Assembly (NCBI GenBank): GCA_911728455.2
Contig: OU452222.1
Coordinates: 21,586,559 to 21,650,558 of the forward strand
DNA length: 64,000 bases
Reading direction: 5' to 3'
Source: Marthasterias glacialis
Taxonomy: Eukaryota > Echinodermata > Asteroidea > Forcipulatida > Asteriidae
Shown: one piece after another, positions 25,736 to 39,212 of the stretch
How positions within the stretch are numbered: the first letter of the stretch is position 1
Layout: each line of letters opens with the position of its first letter
Notes under the pieces: model-generated
What the model was told of the DNA's origin: nothing
What the model saw: the letters and a program-made list of their open reading frames with translations, nothing else
Database searches by the model: none
Position numbers and translations under genes: made by a program

Positions 25736-28700
25736 ATTTTAAAATGTACCCAGTCAGTTTCCCTTGTAGTTTATTGCTTGAGATTCCCTTTACTAAGGAA
25801 ACCTGCCATGCCCTTTGCAAAACAAAGTATCAGGCCTTTGCATTCATACAATCAGTAACATGGATTTAAATTTCATTTAGAACCTTCCCCAACATGACTT
25901 AATGCAGTTTAATGCCAAGTTCAAAACATTTTTCTAGAAGTGTTAACATAAAAATGCTTAAATATTTCATTACTTTTTTTCAAGAACTGACGAATGTGTA
26001 AAAAAAAATCTGGCAAAATTTGCTTTTGTACAAATCTTGACATACATGTAGGCCTAATCATTGCTGTTAACATTTTCAGCAAGTTTCAGGGTAGGTAATA
26101 TAGATTTGTAATAACACTTATTAGCATGACTGACGAACCATTAGATTTGCCATTTTGCATTTTCGCGAAGTGACGAATCAAGATTCGCCACTCCATCCAT
26201 TGAAATACATAGCGCTGGAACGATACCAGACACGCGTGGTATGACTTTTGTGTTTTCACGAGCCAACAAATCTGTCGACCTATTTAAGTTTAGCATTTTC
26301 ACGATGTGGTAAATATCAATAAATTCATTCATTTGTACACAGTGCTCTGCGTCCACGTCTCATTTTTTTCGTTTTCACAAAGTGACGAATGTGTTTAGGA
26401 ATTAATAACTCATCCAAACAGTTACAAGATTGAAAACATATTGCCAGTTCTGTTTGAATGAAGAAGTCGGCTTTATTGTTGTAGCAAAATGTAAAAGAAA
26501 AAGCAGTAAGCAGTCTCCGAAACAGCAGTTTTTAATAGTTCAACTTCAAATGCGATTTTCTCCAAACACAGAATTTGGGCTGTGGTGCAGATTCGTCATG
26601 TTATGAAAAAGGTGATGATTTAACACAATTACACTGATGAGTTTTACAACAGAGAGCTGAAAGAGGATTTGTTAGTAGAGCATTTATAACCAACAAGCAA
26701 GGCTGTAGGTTTCCTTTAATGACCACCCAAGAAGTAACTGCTAAAAGGCTTGAGATCCCAACTGATTTAACCACAATACATAAATGGTAAAACTATTATT
26801 TTTTTTTAAATCTGCAAGCTTTGTTTTTTTTTTACTTGGTATTTACATGTACCAATTATCCTGACGAACACATCTGTGTCTGAAAGACTGGAAGTTTCCA
26901 TTTTGACTTTGCCCCTCAAAATAATCTGGTTTTATCAAATAAAAACGTCAATTAAATAAAAGTGTAAAGTAAAATAATTACAAAATTTGTACTAACTCAC
27001 CAACATTATTTTGAAGTTGCATGGCCCATTTTTAACCAAAATATATATATTTTTTCTCTGAACAGAATTTTGACAGATGATGCAAACTTTTGCATAAGCC
27101 ACGCACAATACACAAATCACAAGTAACATGCAAAATTGTACATGGCTGATGGAGGTGAAATATTGTCAGGATACCGACAATAATTCATTTTCTAATTTTT
27201 AACTCACTACCACTTATCACTGATGGATTTGTTCTTACAATACCTTAAAATGAAAGCTTATAACTTTCAGAATAGCTATTTAAAATTTATATTCGAATTT
27301 TTCGGTCAAATCGTCAAAACAAAAATTGCACCCAGCATCTTTTATACTACTACTAGGCTTGTTGGTTGAACGAACTCTTGGTTTCAGAATGTTCTTATAC
27401 TAAAAAAATAGCACTTCTTTCTAACTTAAGAAAAGAAAATGTATGCCACACCCAAACCTTATGATCCTCCAAACTGTACTTCGAACAGACCCAATCATTC
27501 TTTGCGAAAGTAGTCAAGTGGGGTGTAACAAAGTTACAAAATTAAGGCCCCAAAGAGCACTTACTGGGATTACACCAATGACTCCTGGAAGAGTTAGTTT
27601 TTAAAGAAACATATCATAAAACTGAACTGTTTTAATGCCATTAAAATTTTCTGCTAACAGTTTCAAGAAAACTGCATACTGCCTACGTGTTTTAGTAATC
27701 CCTTAAAATCTCTCTCGCCTGCCAGATTCAAAAATGATTTCCACAAAGACTGACTCATGATTTTAATGATAACCAACAAAACTGAGCCATGGCATTAACC
27801 TAAAAAAATACCAGTGTACAGTAACACTTAAGTCTGATTCAGTGTGAGACCCAGCTGTATGGAGTGTACCATTTCACCCCAGACCAACATTTCGTTCACT
27901 GTGTTGTTGTGCACATTGCTAATGATGATGACAGTTTACTCTGGTGACTCTATTGAGAGGAAGTCCAGAGTGCAGAGATTCAGGATATTCCATTTGATAC
28001 AGGTCGCCAAAGGTTAAGAGAAACCCTTATTTACCAACACACCACACGATTTTCTGCGCAACCACATTGAACAGGCAACCTTGGGCAGCAGCTATCAAAG
28101 ACAAATCCACTAGCATTACGACCTTGAAAGTTATATTTGAAGAACTCATTCTGCTTCTCAATTGATGATAAATGTAAATACATCATCTTGATGTTTTTCT
28201 CTCTCTACAGTTCACAATGAAAAGTAGACAGTTTTCATGGTTATTGCAATTTTATAATCTTTCTTTTAAACATTGTAACTTGAAAGGTAGTTTATTTTCG
28301 GACTCACATTTTAAACATCATGTTTACCAAAATATGTTGTGGATTTTTGTTCTTTTCTTTAAGAAACGGAGAGGATCAATGGTGGTGTTAAAAAGAGGCC
28401 AATTCATCTTATAAAAAAAAAAGAACCTCTATTTAATCTCCAATCCTGTGAATAACCGCCTTTCAGGGATTTTGCTTAAAATACTAAAATAAGTTCAATA
28501 AACATCCTCAGCTGAATCCACTTTCTCAGATGAATTCTACATTTGCATGTTTCCAATTCTAACCCTACATTTGCACAATAAGGCAGACACATTCCTGTTA
28601 AAGCCATTCTCTGCGCAAAAGGAAAAAAAAACACCACACACACAGATTAAAAAACAGGATTTGAAGAGGGGCCTACATGTAATTAACAGATAAACTAACT

Positions 28701-31700
28701 CCTTTTTCCCCTCCTTTTCCAGGTTAATCGCTCGTTGGTAAAAGACAGAAATGACTTTCGATACAGCTGGTCTTGTCAATTAGCTTCTAAAAGTCAAGGT
28801 AAAAGCGTAAACTCGGTAATCCCTAAGTATGAGTGGGTGAGCAGACACATGTACAAGTAAGTGTTCCGAATGAAGTAGAAAATACTCGGGGACCCACAAT
28901 GCAATCAGCATCATGTCATCTTAATGGAATCTATTTACTGGAATTATGTAGCACATGTTTTTGTAGCGAGGGGGACATAATTGATAGCACATGACAGGGG
29001 AGAGGTTAATAATGTCGGAGTCTCCAGCCTATAACTACTGCGAAGTAAGCTTGGGCTAGCAGCGGGGAGAAAGTCTATCTCGTTCTTATCAATATCATTT
29101 TTGCGAAGATATGTATTAGTCAACGTTCATTTCTTTTTATTCATAACGACAATGTCAAACTGTTCTAATTTTCTTGGGCCATATGTGTTCTTTCATATAC
29201 GTGTTCACTAACTTAATTGGTTTTGTTTATTCTGTGCCAGTTGGGCGATTGAGTTATGGAATGTAGGCTCATGTGCCCTGGGTTTTTTGAAGGTAAACAA
29301 AACAAATGTAATTATCCTGAGTACAATACAGCAGATGATGGTATCATACTTCCCACAGACATAACTTGTTTACATCGGGACAATATTATGAAAAACATCA
29401 TACAAGTTCCGGTCGGACTTAAGGATCATCAAGAACAACGCTTGATCTGAAATTCCAAACCCAAAAAAGTGCAAACTTTTAAATGCATTTTTTTGATTGT
29501 TTTTTCAAAGGAAAAAAATAAACAAATGTTAGTCTTACCGTGGAGCGGATGGGGTCTCCCATAACAAAAACTTGTGTCTAAATCACCAGGGGGGATGCAA
29601 TTTCCTGTTTGAATTAATGATCTCTTACAACTTAGTCTAAATTCCACAATGAATACAACAAAGCTGGATTCGTAACCTTATTTCCTGGTTACCAACACAA
29701 GCCAATAAGATCAAACTTTACAAATTGTTTCTCTTGATTCTAAGAGAGGAAGGAGCTGCATTATAAAGGTGAAAGTTTTACCTTTTTTCTAACCTTAAAG
29801 TCAAAACAACATGATTGTAACTATGGGGGGGGGGGACAAGTGATGAGTTTCAATCTGAGTATTTAGTCCATGACAGTACCAAACTTCCAAAGATATACTG
29901 TCAAAATAAAGGAAACAGCATTGAAGCTTTCCATTGCTTATTTCGATTGCCACAATTTTAACAAGTCTGGTATGAAAAAAACTGACACGACATAAACCCT
30001 TTATGTTTTTGTTTCACTGAAAAATGGCCACCAAATTCGACAGAACTTTTTGTTGGCTGATTGGGGGTTTCTTGAAAATTAGTGGGTGTGATTGAATTTG
30101 TTCTTAAAAATCATCAATGTACTTTTCCTTTGAATATATATGCTATCAAAGTCAACAGGTTTGGGGTGTTGTTGGAGTCCAAAAGATTTAGAAAACTTCG
30201 AAGAAACAGAAGGAAGTGGAGTTAAACTTGTATAGTGTTGTCAAGGTAACAGTTTATTTACAAAGAGATGACAATTTTTGGTTGAACTGTTGAAATCAGT
30301 TTGGGTGGGGAATTAAGCTTATTAATCCCAAAGAATTATAATCCTACTGAACAAAAAGTATGTGTATCTTTTAGAGTTTCCTTAAAATTGTTGGACAACT
30401 AATATTCTCTGTAAATATATGACAAACAAAAAGGGCTTGAGTTGAATCACATGGATCTGTACTATTTTTATACAAACAAATTAGGAGTGATTTGGGGTAT
30501 TTTAAATATGTGGTGCTTCTTCGCATACAGCTGCTAACTATTTAACATGGTGGGAACAGTTGCTGTGAATGTGTAACATACGCCCTGCTCGCAATCTCAT
30601 AATATTTTACAGATTGTATTAATTCAATATGACAGTGCCTACACATGGACTACCCAAACATAACATATACAACTCATTTGTTATCATAGAGGAATGTGTA
30701 ACATGAGGATCATGCACCATGCTAGGTAGCTATGGGCTCCCAGCATCAGTGGGGAGTGTAAATAACGGGCCGCGGATGACACATGCGTTGATCCGAAGTG
30801 ACAACCTGGATGGCTGGAGTGGGCTATTTACAGAGTTTTCAAAAAAATTCCCCAGTGCTCATTTTTATGCCAGAAATGTTGGTTCAAAGAATGAGCTTGT
30901 ACACACTTTATACAAACAGTCCATTTGTTTTTCAGCAAAGATCAATATTCTTGTGAAGTTCTTGAAGACTGGAGCTACTGAATAAAATGATGTTTCAGGA
31001 GAAAAAAAACTTTTTTGAGCTTTGGATGTCAATTTAAAATTGCAACTTTCTTTGAATTTAACTTTTAAAACGTAACATCACATTTTACAGGTCATTTTAT
31101 CATCGGACACTGTCTGACATTACGTCAAACTTTTCGTATCTAACTTCCCTTTCAGTCACACAAAATACTGCAGAACCAATCTGTGCTCAGGAAAAAATGA
31201 AAAGGGAAACCATCAGAAACAGTCACAACATAATATTTTAGCTGCAAACCTTTCAATTCTGCAGGTGGACAGCTGAATATGTTAATCTATGAAAACAGGC
31301 CCTGCCATCTTGTTCAGATTGAATGCTTCGTTTGATGTTCTAATAGTGGTCTTCCGCCCCGCCCATTCCACACTGTTTTTATCAAGTCTTTATTACCACA
31401 GTCCACTGATCGACGGCCAATTAGCTCTATTACATCGTTCAAGCATTAATTTATTACGCATGAGATATAGCATGCTCGGTGAAAAGTTTCCGTTGTTGCC
31501 CGTTTTGAACATGGATCATAAATTGACAGTCAGAATGAGTGAGATAATCATCAGGCCGAGTGTGAATGACTGTAATTGCTAATTTACAATGTTTTTGTTG
31601 AAAAAGAAAATGTTGCACATTACAGCACAAAATATATCATTCAGTGACTATGACATCAGAAAAACAGAAAATATTAAAGTCATTTGGACCACTTGAGGTA

Positions 31701-34700
31701 AAATAACCTAAACTTATTTATTCATTTTTCTCATTATTATTTACCTGTAACAACTAAAAACTACTTGGGATGAGACAATCTTCAAATAAAATACCTAGAC
31801 TCAATCGTTTTATAAAATAAATAACAAAATAATGAGGAAAAAAAAGACAAATGAAAAATGGACTAGCACAGTAAAACTTTTTAAACAAGTCTGTATGAAA
31901 AACAAAATTAGAATTAGGTTAAGCCTTTTAAAGTAATTTTCCCTTTGATTTGGCGTTTTCCTGGAGCATGCTCACTTCAAAGGAGCATATGGAGATGTTG
32001 AGAGACTATGGAATCTTTTATAGGCCACTCAGATGCATACTATGTTGCAAGAGGAGCAAGTCCCCCACATTACTGATGAATGACAGGCTTTAGCAGTAAG
32101 TAAAGAATATTTCCTGTACATGTACGGATTTCCCCCATACAAGCAGCGGGTTTCCAAAAAAAAAAAAAAAAAAAAAAATGAGATGGGTCTACAGGACACT
32201 TCCCCTGGCAATTAGTATACAATCCTGGAAAGAATAACATGGACTTGCACCTGGAGACGACCAGGGCTCAAATCTGTTGGTAAGTTGTTGAGGCTTCTTC
32301 CCTTCTGGACTACATGGAGAGACTTGGTCGTGTCTCAGGGCATTGGAGGCCATCTGGATGGCTTCTCTTCACCACTGAGCTGCCAATGAACCCATGTCAA
32401 CACACTGTTCCATCAACACTGGGCGCACGAGGGAATTGGGACAAATGAAAGAAACACTATGTAATTTCATGCAACATTGGCTAGATTACACTACGGTTCC
32501 CCTCTATCCTGGAAAACCTTTGGGGAATGCAGTGGCCACGGGATCCGCTGGCAGTTGCTACCATTTCCTGCTGCTTTTCCTTGCCTGCACTTTAGCCATC
32601 CCAACAATGAATTTGGCACTGTAGAAATAACAGATACGCGTCAGCTGTTGGTAAGGAACGATCACAGCGGTAAATCCTATATTTATCAAAAAGAACAAAG
32701 TAATGAAATATCACTTTGATTTTTTCTCCTTCTTCTGGTATCTGCAACAGACGTTGCCAACATGTCACTCTTCTCGCTCGAATGAGTATTAGACTCATTA
32801 GGGTTTCTGACGTGAGCACTGTCCCTCATCCCGCACTCCCTCTGATACTTCGAACCCAGTGGCACAGAAAATTAAATTCTGCCGATAAATCATCGGAAAC
32901 CACGAGTTCTTGCCGTTGATGAGCAGAGCAATCAAAAAGTGTTGCCCATGAAAGTTTAATGAGTCATCGACTTCCAAAATATTTAAATATCACTTTTTTC
33001 CTGGACGGTATCAAATCAACAAATTCACACCTCAGTTATGTTGAAATTGGGCACAAGTTATTTCCGAGAGTGTTACTGAATCTCTTAGCAAAACAGCAGA
33101 CATGCTACATTTAAGCAATGACGCACTGGAGACAGGTTACGGAGGGTGAATGCAAAACGTTAAACATTCTGTCCGACTTGTTGTCTGACTAGTTGTCTCT
33201 ACATGACCAATTTTTCTGGCTCAGTTTACTCTTCAGTAAAATCAATACTCCATTATTTTTAATTTTTGTACATGATTGAGAATGTGGGTTACAAAAGCTA
33301 CATTCAAGCAAGTTAACACTTGTCAAAAACTATGGTTTTGAGACCAAAACCTATGTTTTTGAGACTAATGAGAAGTAATGGTAAACATATGAAATTTAAG
33401 GGAAAACCTGGTCAATCTTTTCTACTTTTGTGGTGCACTTTCTCCTGAGTCTAGTATAGTGCAAATCATTTTCCTTTATAAAATATAAAAATGTCTCAGA
33501 TCTGGATAAAGTAAGCTCTTGCTTCTGCAGTTCCATAATTTTAGAGCTAGGTAATTATAACTGATACCCTTCATTGAGGTACACCATTCATACCGTTTCT
33601 GAAGTTCATTTTTCTTATTCAGCCTTACATAAAAGGTAAAAGGTTCTGGTATAGAACACACTGTTTGAAAACACAATGAATATGGGACCTCAATAATTCA
33701 CCACGGTTGTGTATATTTAGTAACTACACAATGCGCATACCAACTTTGACCTAGGCTACATACACAGCATGTCAAGTGAGCTTTACAAAAATACCTCACA
33801 TACATGTACATGTACACTAGGCCTACACTACATGTACATGTGTACAAAAAAAGTGCGGTCTGCTCAGATTCTCCTTTAATAAACAAAGTTAATACTAGCA
33901 GTTTCAGCATTAACCATGATCAAGCAGTCGGTCGACACCATTAGCCCTACAAACATCTTAGGTCTATTTTGGGTGATTCTGATCAGCAAAAGCATAGGAA
34001 AGAACAATTTTAAACCCCAAAAGGTGTTCAAACCCAACAAAGAGTTTGGATTAGCACGGTACTTTGATCTTGTACATTTCTTTGAAAGGTAGAAAATGTG
34101 CTACATTCAACACTGTCTTGAAAGAGACACACAAGTACAAATGTACATGTATGAATGTAGCTTAATCCAAGTGTGAGGATTTGCCATTAAATATGAATAT
34201 TCATTTGCCCCGACACTATTTAAACATATCATTTACATTCAACTGATGTCATTCTTGTAGCTTAGTTATCAAATTTGATCGTAACTTGGTGTTCCTTCTC
34301 CCCGACATACATAGGAATCAAGCCGGCCTCTGGTCACTGGGCAAGTTCAGTGGTCTTGTGATTTAGAAAACTTCAGTAGAAATGCACATGAAAGATAATG
34401 TGTAGGCCTATGGGTACATTCACACACAAGAAAGTTGTAGATTTTTGTTTGCGCTATACTAAAAGCAAAAAAAAAAGTTGTTGAAGTGAAACATACTTTA
34501 AAAAAGAAACACGTTCAAGCAGTTTGGGTTAGACTGATTAGAGTGATGTATGATGGTGGACTTTTCATGTTACTGTGACAATCTTTTTTTTATAATAATA
34601 AATCAACCTAACCTGTAGGAGTTGAAACACATGAATGGTTTCAACAGTACAACTCTGATCTGGTGAAGTCAAAAACCATTCAACCAAACAATTTCCATTA

Positions 34701-34912
34701 GCCTCTTTTCAAATCAAGTTGTGCTTTAACCGGCTTTTTTTCTGGAATTCCTTGAGAAGTAATCAAATGAAACTCTTCAGTTTTACAAATGAATTGTTGA
34801 AGCTTTATTCTTCACACGCAAACACACACAAAAAGAACTTTGCTTGATGGACATTTGAAGTTTGCCTTTTTGCTAAATTGAACTCTAAAAACATCATCCA
34901 TTGCCATTTTCA
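25736..34912. other. Long gene-free interval
   Basis: No supported gene or complete element. Local features are T and A runs (for example 32157-32178), a G run near 29825-29834, and a cluster of TACATGTA/ACATGTAC palindromes at 33799-33844. Stretches near 28805-29060 and 31290-31590 are repeat-free, with unique words and homeodomain-like cores, and are candidates for conserved non-coding elements. Open frames are short and unlike known proteins. Confidence 0.5.
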
Positions 34913-35028
34913 TAACCACGGCTTAGGCTTTGGCTCTGGGTTAGGCACTGTCTGTTTCAAGTCCTGTATGTTTTCAAAACTACTGCCTGAGCCAAAGTCA
35001 GAGTCTCAGCAGAAGCCGTGGCTTCCAA
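34913..35028. mobile_element. Small inverted-repeat element
   Basis: ACCACGGCTTAGGCTTTGGC near 34916 is matched in inverse by sequence ending AGAAGCCGTGGCTT at about 35023, with further pairing of CTCTGGGTTAGGC to GCCTGAGCCAAAG. The roughly 115-bp element is non-coding and flanked by ordinary AT-rich DNA. It resembles a MITE relic. Confidence 0.65.
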
Positions 35029-35802
35029 AAGGGCCTTTGAGTCGCTGAAGATTAGAAAAATTTTCTCAGCAAATAGGCCTACATTATTTTCCTAAGTTTT
35101 AATGGCAAGAAATAAGGTTAGGTTTAACCGATGATTGGTGTGGTCTTGACATTTCGAACAGTATAGGCCTACTCTGCTTGTCTTCCAAGACTTAGGGTTT
35201 GTCAATTTTTACAATGAGAAAATTTCACTGTTTCATTCTGCAGGTACCCTGTTATGTGCATAATAAAAAATAAAATAAATCACCACTTTGTTGTCTACTT
35301 ATAATCCTGTTTTACACACGATACAGGATATTTATACGTACATCAATACAAGAGGAAATGAAGTGTTACATCTGTTGACACACTACATTTTCAGACAACA
35401 AATCTTTTCTATCCTTGATAGAAAGATTTGACGATTTGATAGTTCCACTTTTAACTTCCTCTGATCTTGTCAGATGTTAAACTATACAGACTCATCATTT
35501 ATCTTATTCTGTCTTTAAATTTATTACTTTGTACCAATTATTATTTTTTTTGTAAGGATTGGCGACTTACTTGTGTGAAATTAAGATTTTCAATTATTTG
35601 CCTATTTTAATTGTGTTAAATTTATTTAATTCATCAACATATTTATCTACCAATTTACTGATTGACGTATTTATTTTTGTTGGTCTTAAAACAAATGTTT
35701 TCAACAGGGTATTACATCAAATTACTGCATGATTATTTCAAAACTCATATTTTTTATCCACAATGAAACAAAAAAAGCTTGTGTATAACACATTGAACCG
35801 TT
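35029..35802. other. Gene-free spacer
   Basis: AT-rich sequence with no recognised gene, RNA or element. Confidence 0.5.
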
Positions 35803-36222
35803 TCCCTTGCAAAGCAAGGCCTCCGTGGCTCAGACAGCTGTGTAGCCCACAAATCCACTGCAGCGAAAACCAAGTCAGCACGCACGACAAGTGGCGAAAC
35901 TGTGAGGGCTTTTCCAACTTAATTTTGCAGCTTTTTGGTGTTGTTCAACTCTTCATAACTTTTTATGCAAATAAGAAAAGCTCTGAATATCACTTAAAGG
36001 TTAACCAATCACAGTGCGAATGAGGTTAACGCATGCTTCTGATTGGTTGAGAATTTTGCTACCCCGTTAAGGTAGCAAAAATCGGTAAAAATAAAAACAG
36101 AAATTCCTGACAAGTTGGAAAAGGCCTTGGTAGCTTTGCCACTCGTCTTGCACACTGACTTGGTCTTTACTGCACTGGCTTTACAGCTAGACAGATGTCC
36201 AAGCCACAAAAGCTTTGACGAA
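35803..36222. mobile_element. Large foldback element, about 420 bp
   Basis: The left arm (about 35803-35920) and the right arm (about 36111-36222) are inverted copies over roughly 110 bp. Matching words include GGCTCAGACAGCTGTGTAGC and AACCAAGTCAG, and both inner ends carry CTTTTCCAACTT in inverse orientation. The spacer holds a second palindrome (AACCAATCACAGTGCGAATG against GCATGCTTCTGATTGGTT, 36003-36052) and an exact 10-bp hairpin, TTTGCTACC and GGTAGCAAA, at about 36055-36081. There is no coding capacity. It is probably a foldback DNA transposon relic. Confidence 0.85.
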
Positions 36223-37739
36223 AGGCTAAGCTAAATGCTACGCAAACTGTATCAATGCTACTCAGAAATCATCATTTGCTGCTCAATATTAGCACAGTGC
36301 ATTAACACTTTTCACTCAAAATGTCTGCGTACACGTGCACACATCCACATTCACTTCTTACATACTACATACGCTGAATCTCTTGGAAGACGGAATACCG
36401 CCTTGTACTTTATTCATGATTCATGATGTGCTGAAAAGACTTCTTGTTTTTGCCACACAACATAATTAATCACACAGTAGTTTCTGAGAAAGGCAATTTA
36501 AAACCAGAAGGTCATCCTGACAATAAGAGTGGCCTGGGTTTACAGAGCGAAAGTATGGTTTCAGAATCACAAGTCCATGTATGACACAATTGTACTTGAT
36601 GCTTGTAAACAGAAACTTACACAAGAGAAAAGTCAAATTTTTACAACTGCAAGAATAAACCACATGTAGGTGATACTTCAAGAACATTTTAAAAGGCACT
36701 GGACCTGAGCAGATCTTTTCTCAATAGACTTGGCAAGTCTCACACGTATTCGAATGTTAGGGTCCATTACAGTGCCCAATTTTATTTCCTTAAAACGTTA
36801 CAGCAATGTACACAAAAATGTACACAAAGCAAGGTTCCCAAAAATATTTCAATAATGGGCAAGACTTGCAAGGTCTGTCTACAATCACAGTTAAAATCAT
36901 CACTTTTACGTCATTTGATCTACATCCATGCATATAGCCCTTGTGTAGAAATTAATCCAAAAATTTTGAGATACAGATACTCTCAAATAAATCATATAAC
37001 CAAATTAAAAACTTGAAAAGTATGCGTCGAAAGGGAAAATATTTTCCACAAAAAAATTATCTGAACAGTTTTTTTATTTTTTTTAATTTTTTATTGTGCA
37101 ATCAGTATAGCCACCAACTCATGCTACAAAGGAATAAATGTCAGCACAACCTCAACCAACTTCCTACCGAGCTGTGCCAAGCAACCACAACACAAGGAGT
37201 CCCGGATTGACCAGCCAGTGATTTTTCACAACCATAGCCAACACCGTTCAATAGGTTGATTATTATTTTGACCTTGTCACTAACACTCTGTGTGTAAACT
37301 TGCAAAGCCTGGTCAGTGATTTTTGTGTTTGTGTGGTGGATGGACCACCACACCATGGATGGTCAAGTGCTACCATCATGGATGGTCAAGTGCTCACAAG
37401 ATGTGCAACATTGAACTCGGGGGCTGGACATTCTGCCCATTAAAAGTGGCACAGAAAAGCACACAGTAAAGTTCTGATTGGGTGACCCCATTCACAGATT
37501 GATTTGTTACAAGCCACCGAGGTACATGCAGAAATATATTTGTATGTCAAAAAGGGGGAATTTAGCAAGCAGCTAAGCTTCCCATTAAAACGTACAACTA
37601 ATGACAGAGATAAATTGGCAGAAACTTATACGGAACTGATTCCGATTGTGACAAACGCGGCCGGAATAAAAAATAAATAAATTTGCAGGTCTCTCAAAAA
37701 AAATCTTCTAACACATTGTAGCATAACATGCCGAGGTTT
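36223..37739. other. Gene-free spacer with a small duplication
   Basis: No gene. CATGGATGGTCAAGTGCT is directly repeated at 37354-37371 and 37377-37394, next to the palindrome GTGGTGGATGGACCACCAC. Near 36730-36880, GACTTGGCAAGTC and GCAAGACTTGCAAG form local dyads. Confidence 0.5.
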
Positions 37740-38330
37740 AGTACTCACCGAATATCAACCGTCTTCACCGCTCGGTAAATGCGAAATGACCTGCCTAGCG
37801 AGGACAATAAAAACCGCGCCACTAATTACAAATGCTAAGGACGGGCCGAGTAATTAGGAGCCTTTCTCACGCGCTCCAATTCAAAACTGTGCACACACAC
37901 ACAGAGAACACATCCACCGTGCATTAATGACCTAAACTGATCACTGACACAATCCAATGAGACTGCACACGTTCGGTTACGATGCCTGCCACCGAACACA
38001 AGACAAGAAAAACTCACATTTTTGAGGCCCGCTGAACTCCCAAGAAAATGTCCCCGAAGACGTGCAGTAGGTGGGTCCTTACGTACACACCGAGGTGCTC
38101 CCGTTGAAAATCTGCAGTATCAGTCTGAGATTTACACACACTTTGTCCAGGTTTGCCAAACTAAATTACCGCACGCGGTGGTGGTATATCGTTGCGAGGC
38201 AAACCACGCATTCCCTGATTCGAGTAGTGAAGCCAACACATTGTTTTGCTAATTATTTCAAAATGGCTGTGCAAGGCTTAGGTGATACTATGGGCATGCG
38301 TACTACTGCCGGTCCGGCAGGTGCAATCTA
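37740..38330 (-). promoter_or_regulatory. CpG-rich block with two minus-strand splice donors (possible divergent promoter)
   Basis: This stretch has many more CpG dinucleotides than the surrounding desert. On the minus strand two consensus donors occur: a GTGAGTAC after ...ATTCG, with the exon edge at 37749, and a GTGAGTT after ...AAAAT, with the exon edge at 38018. That arrangement fits 5' untranslated exon(s) of a gene transcribed leftward, away from THTPA. The dyad CTGCCGGTCCGGCAG and an octamer-like ATTTGCAT lie near 38306-38338. No coding sequence of such a gene is visible, so this is an inference. Confidence 0.4.
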
Positions 38331-38869
38331 ATTTGCATATTTAATGGTGGGGTTTATCATGTTTTGTTTATTTCACACTTCATCAATTGATAACATGGGA
38401 CGTCGGCGGAGAAAATTAACAGGATTATGATTTTGTTAAACTTTGATAAAAGATTGTTTATTAATTTGTCCTTGAATGAAATTATAAAGTTACTAAATAA
38501 TGAAGTCTTCGTCCATATATCCTTAAACTTGGATATGGGTTACTTATATCAGCTGAATCACGGGTTTCTACCTTCCATGGGGATAAGCTACAACCAAAAT
38601 AAGAACTTTGAACTCAGCCCAAATTTCTCCAGACCACGTGGGCACATTGCAGTTCCCTATCCCCGTGAATGGAGTCCCAATGTCAAAGTCACACCAACGT
38701 CAATGAATCTCGTGAAAGGATCTAGGTAGGCCGTGGCGGATTCTTTTTCCCTTTATATCTCCATTAAACGACCATGAGGAATTGCCACACACTCCCTCGC
38801 CCATCAATCTAGGGCAATTTGGGGAGGCACAACTGCGCGTTTTACAAGACTGACTCTATCCATGGTCTA

Positions 38870-39212
38870 ACTGCTTTGATTCAATCATTACACGTGGTAT
38901 ATAGCGCGGTCGCTACATGCAAATTGTCTCGCCTGCTGATAGCAGATTGTCTGCGTCAGGTCGAGTCGAGGACAACGGAAGTGACGTAATGAACTTAGCG
39001 GGAATCCTGCGTTCCAGCATGTCCACAAAATCAGCTGGCGAAATGTAAACACTACAACCAGTAGTCGGGTGCCGTGTGTGCCCTGTCGTCTTACGTTGCG
39101 TATTATTGTATACAACCATATAACACCAACCCGGGAATTTACGAAGCACAGCGTTTTCAATTTTCTGACGAGGGTTTATCAGGAAAATTGAGTGGAAATC
39201 ACCCGAGTTGTC
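38870..39212 (+). promoter_or_regulatory. THTPA promoter / 5' leader with composite ETS-CRE site
   Basis: CGGAAGTGACGTAA at 38976-38989 joins an ETS core to a cAMP-response half site, a combination typical of TATA-less housekeeping promoters. It sits about 225 bases before the THTPA ATG in a CpG-containing stretch. No TATA box in a convincing position was seen. Upstream ATGs near 39019 and 39042 would fall in the leader if transcription starts close to the ETS site; the first of these opens only a short frame. The exact start of transcription cannot be told from sequence. Confidence 0.6.
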
